A stretch of 64,000 bases of DNA from Chloroflexota bacterium (GTDB taxonomy: Bacteria > Chloroflexota > Dehalococcoidia > Lucifugimonadales > JACPCK01), in NCBI GenBank assembly GCA_016179845.1, contig JACPCK010000036.1:1-64000 (forward strand), written 5' to 3'. Below the pieces are notes generated by a model, which was not told where the DNA came from, did no database searches, and worked only from the letters and a program-made list of their open reading frames with translations. The number at the start of each line of letters is the position of its first letter. Positions within the stretch are counted from its first letter, which is position 1. Of this stretch, positions 7,749 to 15,842 are shown one piece after another. A program made the position numbers and the translations under genes.

Positions 7749-7937
7749 GTGGCTGAGAGCTTGTCCGTGGAGGCGTTGCAGTACCTCTTTCGCCAAGCGG
7801 GCCTGGACCTCCCGCCGGAGCGAGTCCAGGAGCTGGCGCCGTCGGTCGTGGAGTTCCTGGACCGCCTGAAGCGGCTGGACGAGTTGGACTTGAAGGATGT
7901 GGCGCCGGCCTTCATATCGCCCCTGATGTGGAAGTAG
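7749..7937 (+). CDS. Small GatC/AtzG-like amidase partner subunit
   Basis: 62 residues from the GTG at 7749, which has a perfect AGGAGG upstream. The pattern VAESLSVEALQYLFRQAGLDL, then VVEFLDRLKRLDELDL and ending DVAPAF resembles GatC and the shorter AtzG/DUF4089 proteins that wrap around an amidase-signature partner. It is too short for a normal GatC (about 95 residues) but right for the AtzG type. The stop codon lies 2 bp before the amidase gene, so the two are translationally linked. It probably stabilises the amidase; involvement in tRNA amidation is unlikely because no gatB is present. Confidence 0.7.
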   Translation: MAESLSVEALQYLFRQAGLDLPPERVQELAPSVVEFLDRLKRLDELDLKDVAPAFISPLMWK

Positions 7938-7939
7938 CC

Positions 7940-9352
7940 ATGGCAAGAGTGGATACCGTCGCCCTGACAGTGGCGGAAGCTGCCCGCCTGGTCCGATCCA
8001 GGAAGCTCTCGCCAGTGGAGCTGGTGGAGGCATCGCTGCGCCGTGTAGAGGCCCTCGACCGCCGCCTAAGGGCCTTCATCACCGTCCTGGGGGACCAGGC
8101 GATGGCTGAGGCCAGGAAGGCGGAAGCAGAGATAGGGGCAGGCAACTATAAAGGCCCCCTCCACGGCATACCTATCTCTCTCAAAGACCTCTTCTATACC
8201 AGGGGGGTCCTCACCACCGCGGGTACCGGGGCCTTTGACGACTTTGTGCCCAACTACGACGCCACAGTCACGGCCAAGCTCAAGGAGGCCGGGGCCATCG
8301 TCATTGGCAAGAACAACCTGCATGAGCTGGCAGTGGGCGGCACCGGCGAGAACCCCTTCTTCGGCAACGGCCAGAACCCGTGGAAGGAGGGGTACGTCCC
8401 GGGCGGCTCCAGCAGCGGCTCGGCAATTGCCGTTGCCACGGGGATGGGCCTGGCCTCCATGGGCTCGGATACAGGGGGCTCCATTCGTATTCCAGCCTCC
8501 TTCTCCGGGGTGGTGGGCCACAAGCCGACCTACGGCCTGGTGAGCCGCTACGGGGTCTTCGCCCTCTCGTGGACTCTGGACCACGTGGGCCCGCTGACCA
8601 AGACCGTGGAGGACGCCGCCATCGTTCTGACGGCGGTGGCCGGCTACGATGCCAGGGACTCGGGTTCGGCGCAGGTGCGTCGGCGAAACTATGTGAGGTC
8701 CCTGAGGGGCGATGTGAAGGGCCTGCGCCTGGGTATCCCCCTGGACCCCTTCTTTGAAGTGCTGGATAAGGAGGTGCGACAGGCCGTGTCCCAGGCCGTG
8801 AGAGTTATGCGGGGGATGGGCTGCACGACGCGCAGGGTAAGCCTTCCCACGGCAGCCTACTCGCAGGAGATTGGCCTGGCTATCTCCTGGGCCGAGACCG
8901 CCTCCATCTACGAGTCGGAGCTAAGGGCCCGGTTCCACCGGTTCAGCCGGGCTGTTCAGGACCAGATCCTGGTGGGGCTGAGTATGCCCAGCTCCGTCTA
9001 TGTGAAGGCCCAGATGGCGCGGGCCGTGGCGCAGCGGGAGTTCCACCGGGCCCTGGAGCAGGTGGACCTGATCGTAATGCCAACGACAGCGGTGCCGGCC
9101 TTCCCCATCGGGAGCAAGCAGGTGCAGCTTGGCGGCGAGTCGGTGGAGGCCCGCTTTCTTCCTGCCCGGCTCACCCGTCCCTCCAACCAGACGGGCTACC
9201 CCGCCCTCTCGGTCCCCTGCGGGTTCACCCGTGAGGGCCTCCCCGTGGGCCTTCAGATCATAGGGCGGCCCTTTGAGGACGGCCTGGTGCTCCGCTTGGG
9301 CCACGCCTACCAGCAGGCCACCGAGTGGCATAAGCGGAACCAACAGCTTTGA
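7940..9352 (+). CDS. Amidase-signature hydrolase (AtzE/GatA-like)
   Basis: 470 residues from the ATG at 7940. The amidase signature is intact: catalytic Lys in GIPISLKDLFYT, the glycine/serine-rich PGGSSSGSAIAVATGM, and the nucleophile Ser in SDTGGSIRIPASFSG, giving the Ser-cisSer-Lys triad. KPTYGLVSRYGVFAL follows, as in GatA and AtzE. The partner subunit at 7749-7937 supports an AtzGE-type hydrolase. The isochorismatase-family gene (3948) and the dihydropyrimidinase-like gene (15843) also suit degradation of amides or N-carbamoyl compounds, though this is inference. GatA cannot be strictly excluded, but gatB is absent. Confidence 0.88.
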   Translation: MARVDTVALTVAEAARLVRSRKLSPVELVEASLRRVEALDRRLRAFITVLGDQAMAEARKAEAEIGAGNYKGPLHGIPISLKDLFYTRGVLTTAGTGAFDDFVPNYDATVTAKLKEAGAIVIGKNNLHELAVGGTGENPFFGNGQNPWKEGYVPGGSSSGSAIAVATGMGLASMGSDTGGSIRIPASFSGVVGHKPTYGLVSRYGVFALSWTLDHVGPLTKTVEDAAIVLTAVAGYDARDSGSAQVRRRNYVRSLRGDVKGLRLGIPLDPFFEVLDKEVRQAVSQAVRVMRGMGCTTRRVSLPTAAYSQEIGLAISWAETASIYESELRARFHRFSRAVQDQILVGLSMPSSVYVKAQMARAVAQREFHRALEQVDLIVMPTTAVPAFPIGSKQVQLGGESVEARFLPARLTRPSNQTGYPALSVPCGFTREGLPVGLQIIGRPFEDGLVLRLGHAYQQATEWHKRNQQL

Positions 9353-9453
9353 TGGTCTGAGACCCGGACTTGCTGCTATCTTGGCACGCCAAGTTCCTAC
9401 TGGGCACGGGCACGCAGGCGGTGTCGTAGTGCTCTCAGGGAAAGGAGGGGCTT

Positions 9454-11007
9454 ATGGCAAAACTAGGTACGCTGCTCTGCGTCGTGGCTGGATTCCTATT
9501 TGTTGCTTCTTGGCTGGGTTGTGCTAGGGCTGCCCCTGCGCTTACATCTGTACCATCCCGTCCAGTCGCAGTGCCCACTGCGGAGAGGCCGCCGACGCCG
9601 CGGCCGGAGCTGATGCAGGACCAGAGCAAAGAGAGCCGCGATTCGGGGGCAACCGGAGTAGTCGAGGGCCTTCTAGTTCGAGAGGCGTCTCTCTTGGAGC
9701 AGCGTGTCATCGTAAGGACGGTGGATCTCGAGCTCGTGGTTCCTGACGTGCTCAAGGCAATTGAAGATGTCAGCGCTGTGGCTGTAAGGCTGGGGGGATG
9801 GGTAGTAGCAGGAAAACAGCAGGAGAAAAACAGCGGCTCCATATCCATTCGCGTCCCTTCCTTGAGAGTTGATGAAGCGCTGCGGGCTATCAGGAGTCTT
9901 GCTGCCAAGGTGGAAGCGGAGACTTCTACAAGCCAAGACTTCACAGATGAATACGTGGATACTCAGGCTCGTGTGAGCAATTTGAGAGCCACTGAGGCGG
10001 CCTTGGTCAAGATATTGGAGAAGGCACAGACTGTCCAGGACGCGCTACTCGTGCAGACGGAGCTAACCAAAGTACGTGGGGAGATTGAGACGGCTCAGGG
10101 GCGCCTCAAGTTTCTGGAACAAACGGCGGCTTTCTCACTCATCAACATGGGATTGAAGCTGCCTCCTTCGTCCATGGTGGTAGATGCGGGGGTCGACAGG
10201 ATGGTGATGGAAGGAGCGCCGGGAAGTTTCAGAGCGTCTTTTACCCCACCGCCCTGGGCAGACGATTTCGACTATGTATGGGATTTTGGCGACGGATCAG
10301 AGCCTGTAACTGGGACACGGACTGCTTTGACAATTGACGGTCAGGGGCGAGTTACGGCGACGGTATCTCACACCTACAAGGATGCGACGCTTTCGCCCCT
10401 AATAGTGACTGTCAAGATGAGGGGCAGGGGAGAAGCTGGCCTGGTCGAGGGCAGTGATACCGTGATTGTTTCGGTCAGGAAGGTACCTAGAATTGAGGTG
10501 TACGCTGGGGATGATGTTGAGCTTCAAGAAGGGCAACAGGCCAGATTCCTAGCATCGTTCACACGGCCGGAGGGGCTCAAGGATTTTAGATTCACATGGG
10601 ACTTTGGCGATGGGTCTGAGACCCTTACGGGAAGCATCTTGGGGGAAGCCACTACAAGCAAAGCAACCCATGTCTACCCTAATTACCGGCCTATGCCATT
10701 CACTGTTACATTCACTGTTAAAGCTAGCAGCGAAGCCGGGCCAGTAAGCGAGAGCGTCACATTACGAGTAACAGTTACGCAGGCGATTCCTTGGGTCATT
10801 AACCTGCGGCCATACGAAGCGTTCCGTACCGCGGTCTCCGTGTTTACGTCAGTGCTCCAGGGACTAGGCATCCTGGCGATTTGGATTGGGGTGTTCAGTC
10901 CTTTGGTAGGCGGAGGTTGGATGCTTCGGAGATTTGTGCGCCGGCGGCGCAGGTCAGGACGCACGTCCCCTACAAAGACGTCATCAGAAAGTGGCCCTAC
11001 CGAATAG
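9454..11007 (+). CDS. DUF4349 lipoprotein with two PKD domains and C-terminal membrane anchor
   Basis: 517 residues with AAAGGAGGGG before the ATG. Residues 1-23 form a signal with a possible lipobox ending WLGC. Residues about 75-245 match DUF4349: QRVIVRTVDLELVV, LGGWVVAGKQQEK, the coiled RVSNLRATEAAL segment. Two PKD-like beta domains follow, marked by VWDFGDGSEPV (about 275) and FTWDFGDGSETL (about 375), each ending in a SHTY/THVYP-type strand. A hydrophobic helix (about 470-490) and a strongly basic tail RRFVRRRRRSGR close the protein. The double anchor suggests an envelope protein whose PKD domains bind glycans or proteins outside the membrane. No functional partner is seen nearby. Confidence 0.8.
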   Translation: MAKLGTLLCVVAGFLFVASWLGCARAAPALTSVPSRPVAVPTAERPPTPRPELMQDQSKESRDSGATGVVEGLLVREASLLEQRVIVRTVDLELVVPDVLKAIEDVSAVAVRLGGWVVAGKQQEKNSGSISIRVPSLRVDEALRAIRSLAAKVEAETSTSQDFTDEYVDTQARVSNLRATEAALVKILEKAQTVQDALLVQTELTKVRGEIETAQGRLKFLEQTAAFSLINMGLKLPPSSMVVDAGVDRMVMEGAPGSFRASFTPPPWADDFDYVWDFGDGSEPVTGTRTALTIDGQGRVTATVSHTYKDATLSPLIVTVKMRGRGEAGLVEGSDTVIVSVRKVPRIEVYAGDDVELQEGQQARFLASFTRPEGLKDFRFTWDFGDGSETLTGSILGEATTSKATHVYPNYRPMPFTVTFTVKASSEAGPVSESVTLRVTVTQAIPWVINLRPYEAFRTAVSVFTSVLQGLGILAIWIGVFSPLVGGGWMLRRFVRRRRRSGRTSPTKTSSESGPTE

Positions 11008-11116
11008 TTCAACACAGAGGGGCGGTCGCAGTGGGGGGTGAGCCAGGTTGTTCCTCGCTAGGGCTTGTGATATATTGCACAGGAACGGGTTCAGGTGAGT
11101 TACAAGGAGGGAGCCT

Positions 11117-11170
11117 TTGCCTTTCCACATCATTGTCTGCGCCAAGCAGGTCATCGACACGACGGCGTAA
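11117..11170 (+). pseudogene. Truncated 5' stub of electron transfer flavoprotein beta subunit (etfB/fixA)
   Basis: A TTG with AAGGAGG upstream opens a frame reading PFHIIVCAKQVIDTTA and then TAA at 11168-11170. This is the characteristic N-terminus of ETF beta (the family pattern is HIIV-C-KQV-DT). A normal gene has about 260 codons, and no continuation is seen in any frame before the MFS gene end at 11206. The intact ribosome site with an immediate stop suggests a gene cut off by rearrangement. Confidence 0.65.
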
Positions 11171-11205
11171 CGTGCGGCCCTCCTGGCCCAATCTCTGCCA
11201 GCAGC

Positions 11206-12492
11206 CTATTTTGCTGGCCCTCCCCACCTTTCCTTCAGCATGTCCGGCAGGCTCGCTGCCGCCAGGGCCATTAGACAGAGGTTGGCGGTCACCACTACCG
11301 TCAGGCCCCACTGAGGCCCCAGAAAGCCCAGGGCGGCGCCCATCAGCAGGATCCCCGGCGGTACAAGCATGCTCCTCGCCAGGAGCAGGATCCCCACCGA
11401 GCGTCCCCGCATCTCAGGTGCCGACGACCTCATTACGATGGGAGTCTGTAGGGAGGAAAATGGGGCGTGGCCGAGCCCGCTCGCAGCCATGATCAAAAGG
11501 GACAATGGGAACCAGGTAGACCAGGCAAAGGCCAGGTACAGGGCGGTGGAGACGAAGATGCCACCAAAGTACCACAGGCCCGGTCGCCTTACCCCAGGCA
11601 GAGAGGCTATAAAGACCGAACCCAGGGAGTTGGTCAGCCTCTGCATCGCAAGGAGCAGCCCCGTGAAGCCGGGCCCTATCCTCAGCACCTCCCTGGTAAA
11701 CACAGGCATTAGCTGGCCTACAGGCGAACTGAAACCGTTCAGCAACAGAGCAATTAGCACCACTCCCAGGATGACCCGGTGCTGGCGGACGTACCTCATC
11801 CCCTCCACCACCTCCGCCAGGAAGGGCCTGTGGCCCCTCCCTTCGTCAGGCTGGATCTTCCTAATGGGCAGGATCAGCAGCAGGCTCAAGAAGTACATGG
11901 CTGAGATGGTGCCAAAGGTTGCCTCATAGCCAAAGAGCTCAATCAGGAAACCGCCCAGCAGGCTGCCGCCCACACCGCTGAAATGCCTGCCCACCGCGTC
12001 CAGGGACACCGCGTTAACTATGCCTCGTGCCCCAAGAAGGTCATATATGAGCGCCTCCCGAGGCGGCTGGTCCAGGCCCCATCCAATTCCCAGCAGCAGC
12101 ACCAGCACCAGCAGGACAGGCAAGTTGAGGCTCCCTGTGACCAGGGCCACCGTCAGGCCCAGCCAGGAGGCAGCTATCACCAACGCTCCTATCACCAGCA
12201 CGGTCTTGCTGGAGAGACGGTCGGAGAGCCCTCCCCCAACAGGGCTCATGAGGAACGTAGGGATCCGCATAAGGGCCACTACCAGAGCTACGTTGATCGC
12301 GCTGCCCGTCAGCTTGAGGACAAAGAACCCCAGGACCAGCACCTCCATGGCCTGAGCAGTCGTCTGGAGGCCGCTGGCAAACCAGAGGTAGCGAAAGCCC
12401 ACATTCCTAAAGGCGGCGAAGGTCCCCAGCCGGGCGACACTCCGGAAAAGGGAGCCCGCCCCCAGCCTGGAGACGGTAGATCTCAGGTCCAA
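11206..12492 (-). CDS. Major facilitator superfamily transporter
   Basis: 428 residues, TTG start without a strong Shine-Dalgarno. About 12 hydrophobic segments are visible, and the loop after helix 2 reads GGGLSDRLSSKTVLVIGAL, the MFS motif A. N-terminal FRNVGFRYLWFASGLQTTAQAMEVLVLGFFVL resembles the EntS/enterobactin-exporter-like (MFS_3) branch. It lies in the inner membrane and is probably an exporter; substrate unknown. An internal start is possible at the Met of MEVLVLG, but this would lose part of helix 1. The stop is close to the etfB stub, so a rearrangement junction lies just beyond its 3' end. Confidence 0.85.
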   Translation of the reverse strand: MDLRSTVSRLGAGSLFRSVARLGTFAAFRNVGFRYLWFASGLQTTAQAMEVLVLGFFVLKLTGSAINVALVVALMRIPTFLMSPVGGGLSDRLSSKTVLVIGALVIAASWLGLTVALVTGSLNLPVLLVLVLLLGIGWGLDQPPREALIYDLLGARGIVNAVSLDAVGRHFSGVGGSLLGGFLIELFGYEATFGTISAMYFLSLLLILPIRKIQPDEGRGHRPFLAEVVEGMRYVRQHRVILGVVLIALLLNGFSSPVGQLMPVFTREVLRIGPGFTGLLLAMQRLTNSLGSVFIASLPGVRRPGLWYFGGIFVSTALYLAFAWSTWFPLSLLIMAASGLGHAPFSSLQTPIVMRSSAPEMRGRSVGILLLARSMLVPPGILLMGAALGFLGPQWGLTVVVTANLCLMALAAASLPDMLKERWGGPAK

Positions 12493-12586
12493 GTCAGTCG
12501 GTACCCGTACCTAGCATAGGAGAGTTCCAAAGCACGGTCTCTCAGTGTATCCCAAAACCAGGGCCTCAAAAAGGCCGCGCTTCCTG

Positions 12587-13738
12587 CTAGTGCAGAACAG
12601 CGACAGCCTCCACCTCTATCAGGAAGTCGGCGCGGGTCAGCCCTTGCACTGCCACAGTCGTAGAAGCCGGTGGACTGCTAGGGAAGAAGCGGGTCCGCAC
12701 CTCCCGCCAGGCAGGAAAAAACGTGGCATTGGTCAGGTACGTCGTTATCTTCACCACGTCCCTGTACTCCACGCCGGCCCTCCGCAGCACGATCCCCATA
12801 TTAAGGAGTGCCTGCTCCGCCTGCGCCTTGATGTCCCCCCGCCCGATGACGATGCCGTTTCGGTCTCGCGCTAGCTGACCCGATATGTACAGGGTCTTTC
12901 CGATGCGGGCTGCCATGGTGTAGCCCACCGGCTTCCCTTCCCAGGGCGGCTCGATGAGCTCCACATCCCCTGACGCCGAGGCAATAGCCTCCGTCTCCGC
13001 TAGAAAATCAGGGGAGGCCAGCGCTCCCACTACGATGACGTTGTTGGCCGGGTAGTTGCTAGGGATTATCCGATTGTGGGCCTCCCAGAAGGGCGGGAAT
13101 AGGGCTGGGTTGATGAGGAAGTTCTTCAGCAGCGCAATGTTCCTCAAGCCCGCCCCCGCCATGGCCAGGTCATCGCTGATGCCCCGGAAAATGGCCTCCG
13201 CCTGGGCCACCACATCCCCCCTACCCACACCTTTTTCCTCCCTGTCCACCGCCGCATGGCCCGACACGTACACCACGTCTCCGGTTTGTGCCGCCTGGGA
13301 AAAGTTCCGCCGCTGCTCCAGAGGCCTCCCTGGCTGGTTCAGGTAACGCCTGTTCCTCGAAAGTGAGGCGATGGCCTCCACCTCTACCAGCAGCTCCGGG
13401 GAGGCCAGGGCCGGCACGATGAGGGCCGTGCTAGCTGGTGCATCGCCCGGGTATCGCTTGACCCGGGCCTCGCGGAAGGCGCGGTAGAACAGCGGGTTCG
13501 TGAGGAAGGCAGTGAGCTTCACCACGTTCTCCAGGCCGCCGCCTGCCAGCTTCAGCACATCCGCCAGGTTCTGGAACACCTGCTCCACCTGGGCGGCGAT
13601 GTCCCCCTTGCCCACCACCACCCCCTTCCTGTCCCAGGCCACCTGTCCCGACACGTACACCGTGTCGTCAACGCGCACCGCCTGGGAGTAGTATGCGGGC
13701 CGGACCGCATCCCTGGGATTGATTATCTCAATTGCCAT
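12587..13738 (-). CDS. Triple-domain RidA/YjgF family protein
   Basis: 383 residues from the ATG at 13738 (AAAGGAG upstream; the frame runs on to 13870 without support). Three consecutive RidA/YjgF domains of about 125 residues can be aligned: each has a V-YVSGQ/H-A-like strand (VYVSGQVAWDR, VYVSGHAAVDR, LYISGQLARDR), a GDI/VxAQ helix and a closing LVEVEAIA/FLAETEAIA/FLIEVEAVA strand. RidA proteins are normally homotrimers of single domains that deaminate enamine/imine intermediates. In all three domains the PAR motif carrying the catalytic Arg is changed (PAST, PANN, PAST). The protein is therefore probably not a canonical imine deaminase, although it could form a self-contained pseudo-trimer. 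Confidence 0.88.
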   Translation of the reverse strand: MAIEIINPRDAVRPAYYSQAVRVDDTVYVSGQVAWDRKGVVVGKGDIAAQVEQVFQNLADVLKLAGGGLENVVKLTAFLTNPLFYRAFREARVKRYPGDAPASTALIVPALASPELLVEVEAIASLSRNRRYLNQPGRPLEQRRNFSQAAQTGDVVYVSGHAAVDREEKGVGRGDVVAQAEAIFRGISDDLAMAGAGLRNIALLKNFLINPALFPPFWEAHNRIIPSNYPANNVIVVGALASPDFLAETEAIASASGDVELIEPPWEGKPVGYTMAARIGKTLYISGQLARDRNGIVIGRGDIKAQAEQALLNMGIVLRRAGVEYRDVVKITTYLTNATFFPAWREVRTRFFPSSPPASTTVAVQGLTRADFLIEVEAVAVLH

Positions 13739-13787
13739 CGCCACTCCTTTCGGTTTCACCTCTGCGAGGTGCTTAGCACCTCTGGCC

Positions 13788-15746
13788 TCAAGCCTTGAAG
13801 AATCTGCTTTCGCGGATAAACCCATCCCACAGAAAAGCTCGAATGAACTTGTAGACCATCTGGCCTGCAATGGTCACCACTATGCCGAGCGTCAGGGCGG
13901 TCAACGCCTGCTCCCACCAGCCGTCCGGTTTCAGGAAGACGCTGCCGACCACGGGATAGCTGCTGTATCTGGCCATCCATTTCCAAACGCTGGCCCATAC
14001 TTCAAAGATTCCCTCAGGTTTCGCGGACAGCCTGCTCACAAAAGCCAGGGTCCCCCACACGGTCAGTGGGAAGGCAGACCAGGCCAGCAGACGTGGGAAA
14101 GACAGGGCCAGTATGCGGTATTTTCGCTTCTTCAGGCGCTGTAGCGATCTCAAGCTGCTTTCCAGTCGAAAGTGGTCGTACACATCCTTCCCCCACACTG
14201 CGCGGACCAGGGTCGGTATCACCTGATGGTCATTGGCCCAGTAGGCAGAGTGGTCGGTAAAGGGGTCCCCCTCATTGCTTACCGGAATGTCTATGACCCT
14301 GCGTCTCCACCTTTTGTTCCTGGACAGGGGGCCAGCAAGGGCAGGATCATACTGGGTCCAGATGTTGAGCCAACGTAGGTCTGGAGGCAGGCCGCTTGCA
14401 AAGCTCTTCCTGCTTGAGGTTGTGCTCGAAACCATTTGCAGGATGGACCCCACGGTGATTAGCCCTTCCACCTTCGCCTGCCCTGTGCCCTGGTATCCAG
14501 TCGCCAGTGTCTCATAGGCGACGGCAGCACCCGTCGAATGAGCTACGACGTAGATCTCCGCACTGCGGAACCAGGGGTCCCCGCTGATCTCTTGCAAGGC
14601 ACGTTCTGCCTCCCTGCGAATCCGCCTCGCCTGGACCGGATCGTCCATGAACACCTTGATGTCGCCCAGCGACCCCACTAGAAACGCATCCAGGCGCTTC
14701 TTGATGAGGTTGACCAGGTCAGCTATCTTGGGTACTCCTCCGACCAGAGACAGCACCCACACAAAGAACATCAGTGGAAGTATCAAGAGTACGCCTGCCA
14801 GATATACGGGGATGGTGGCAAGGGCGTTCAAGCCGTGGAAAACCACCAGGATGATGAGCAAGGCGCTGAGTCGCACCTTCTCGGCAAGGGACGTGGTTCT
14901 GGCTATCCCTTGCACCAGGAAACGCTCGTCCACATTCCTCAGCGACCGAGCAAGCCTTCGAAGAATAAACCGCGCAAAGGGCAGGGCCGGTCCCCTGTAA
15001 AGATAGAACCTGGGGTCCCAGGGGCGGTCCTTTCCCAGCAGGTCCTCCGGCCTGGTCGAGACCTGCAACACTTGAGCGAACGCCCTGCCCTCTGCTAGCG
15101 CCTGCGTGTCTGGCTGCTGCCTCTCAATAACGAAACGGGCCAGCAGGTTTGCGCCAAGGCTGAGGAACGCCCCACCTGCCAAGGCGTTTTGCACAAGGCT
15201 TCCTGTGCCCAGTGCCAGGAACAGAGCGTATATCATGATCAGCGCGGTGACCAGGACGCCTACCAGCACCCTTCGCCGGGTGAGTCGCTGGCCAAGCAGT
15301 GAGAAGATTAGGAGATATGGCAGCAACAGTATAAACAGGATCAGTACCGGGAGCAGGACAGGCAATGTGACTGCCAGGATCAGTAGGTATGCCAGAGCCA
15401 GCAGGACCAGCTGCACAAAGGGTTGCAGGCTGTAGTGGAACACCGCCCAGGTGAGCCGTGCCAGGTGCTCGATGAACCGCCGCACAGTCCAGCCCACCAT
15501 CGGGTCGAATAGGGGCGCCTCGAAGGACTTGGCCCACCACACCTCCACAAACTTCCACCGCTGATTCCTGCACTCAAGTACAATCGACGATGGGCCCGAA
15601 TCGCTCAGGTGCTCTTCCAGGCGCGGCCCCTGAGAAAAACCGCCACCCTCTTTCTGATGCTGGTCCATCCAGGTGGCGACAGCATTGGCGACGGTGAAAA
15701 GCAGAGAGTTCTTCCGAGGTGCTCCCATCCCATGGACAAGGATCAC
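13788..15746 (-). CDS. Large membrane-associated alpha/beta hydrolase, function unknown
   Basis: 652 residues, GTG start. The N-terminus is VILVHGMGAPRKNS, an oxyanion-hole HG-type motif, and EIYVVAHSTGAAVAYETLA at about residues 398-416 is a serine-hydrolase elbow (A-H-S-T-G). Hydrophobic blocks at about 95-195, 290-345 and 565-640 form several membrane helices, placing the catalytic domain in a discontinuous arrangement around membrane segments. A late NDHQVIPTLVR could supply the His. It looks lipase- or esterase-like but belongs to no family I can name. In frame upstream of the GTG a TAG stop occurs within 20 codons, so the start is close to right. Confidence 0.7.
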   Translation of the reverse strand: MILVHGMGAPRKNSLLFTVANAVATWMDQHQKEGGGFSQGPRLEEHLSDSGPSSIVLECRNQRWKFVEVWWAKSFEAPLFDPMVGWTVRRFIEHLARLTWAVFHYSLQPFVQLVLLALAYLLILAVTLPVLLPVLILFILLLPYLLIFSLLGQRLTRRRVLVGVLVTALIMIYALFLALGTGSLVQNALAGGAFLSLGANLLARFVIERQQPDTQALAEGRAFAQVLQVSTRPEDLLGKDRPWDPRFYLYRGPALPFARFILRRLARSLRNVDERFLVQGIARTTSLAEKVRLSALLIILVVFHGLNALATIPVYLAGVLLILPLMFFVWVLSLVGGVPKIADLVNLIKKRLDAFLVGSLGDIKVFMDDPVQARRIRREAERALQEISGDPWFRSAEIYVVAHSTGAAVAYETLATGYQGTGQAKVEGLITVGSILQMVSSTTSSRKSFASGLPPDLRWLNIWTQYDPALAGPLSRNKRWRRRVIDIPVSNEGDPFTDHSAYWANDHQVIPTLVRAVWGKDVYDHFRLESSLRSLQRLKKRKYRILALSFPRLLAWSAFPLTVWGTLAFVSRLSAKPEGIFEVWASVWKWMARYSSYPVVGSVFLKPDGWWEQALTALTLGIVVTIAGQMVYKFIRAFLWDGFIRESRFFKA

Positions 15747-15842
15747 CGCCTTTGTCTTGAAGGCCCCGTTGCTAATTTCGCACCCCGGCTATCGTTTCTT
15801 GAGCAGCAGGTGGGGCCTGCCCTGCCTGCTGCTCCCTATCCC

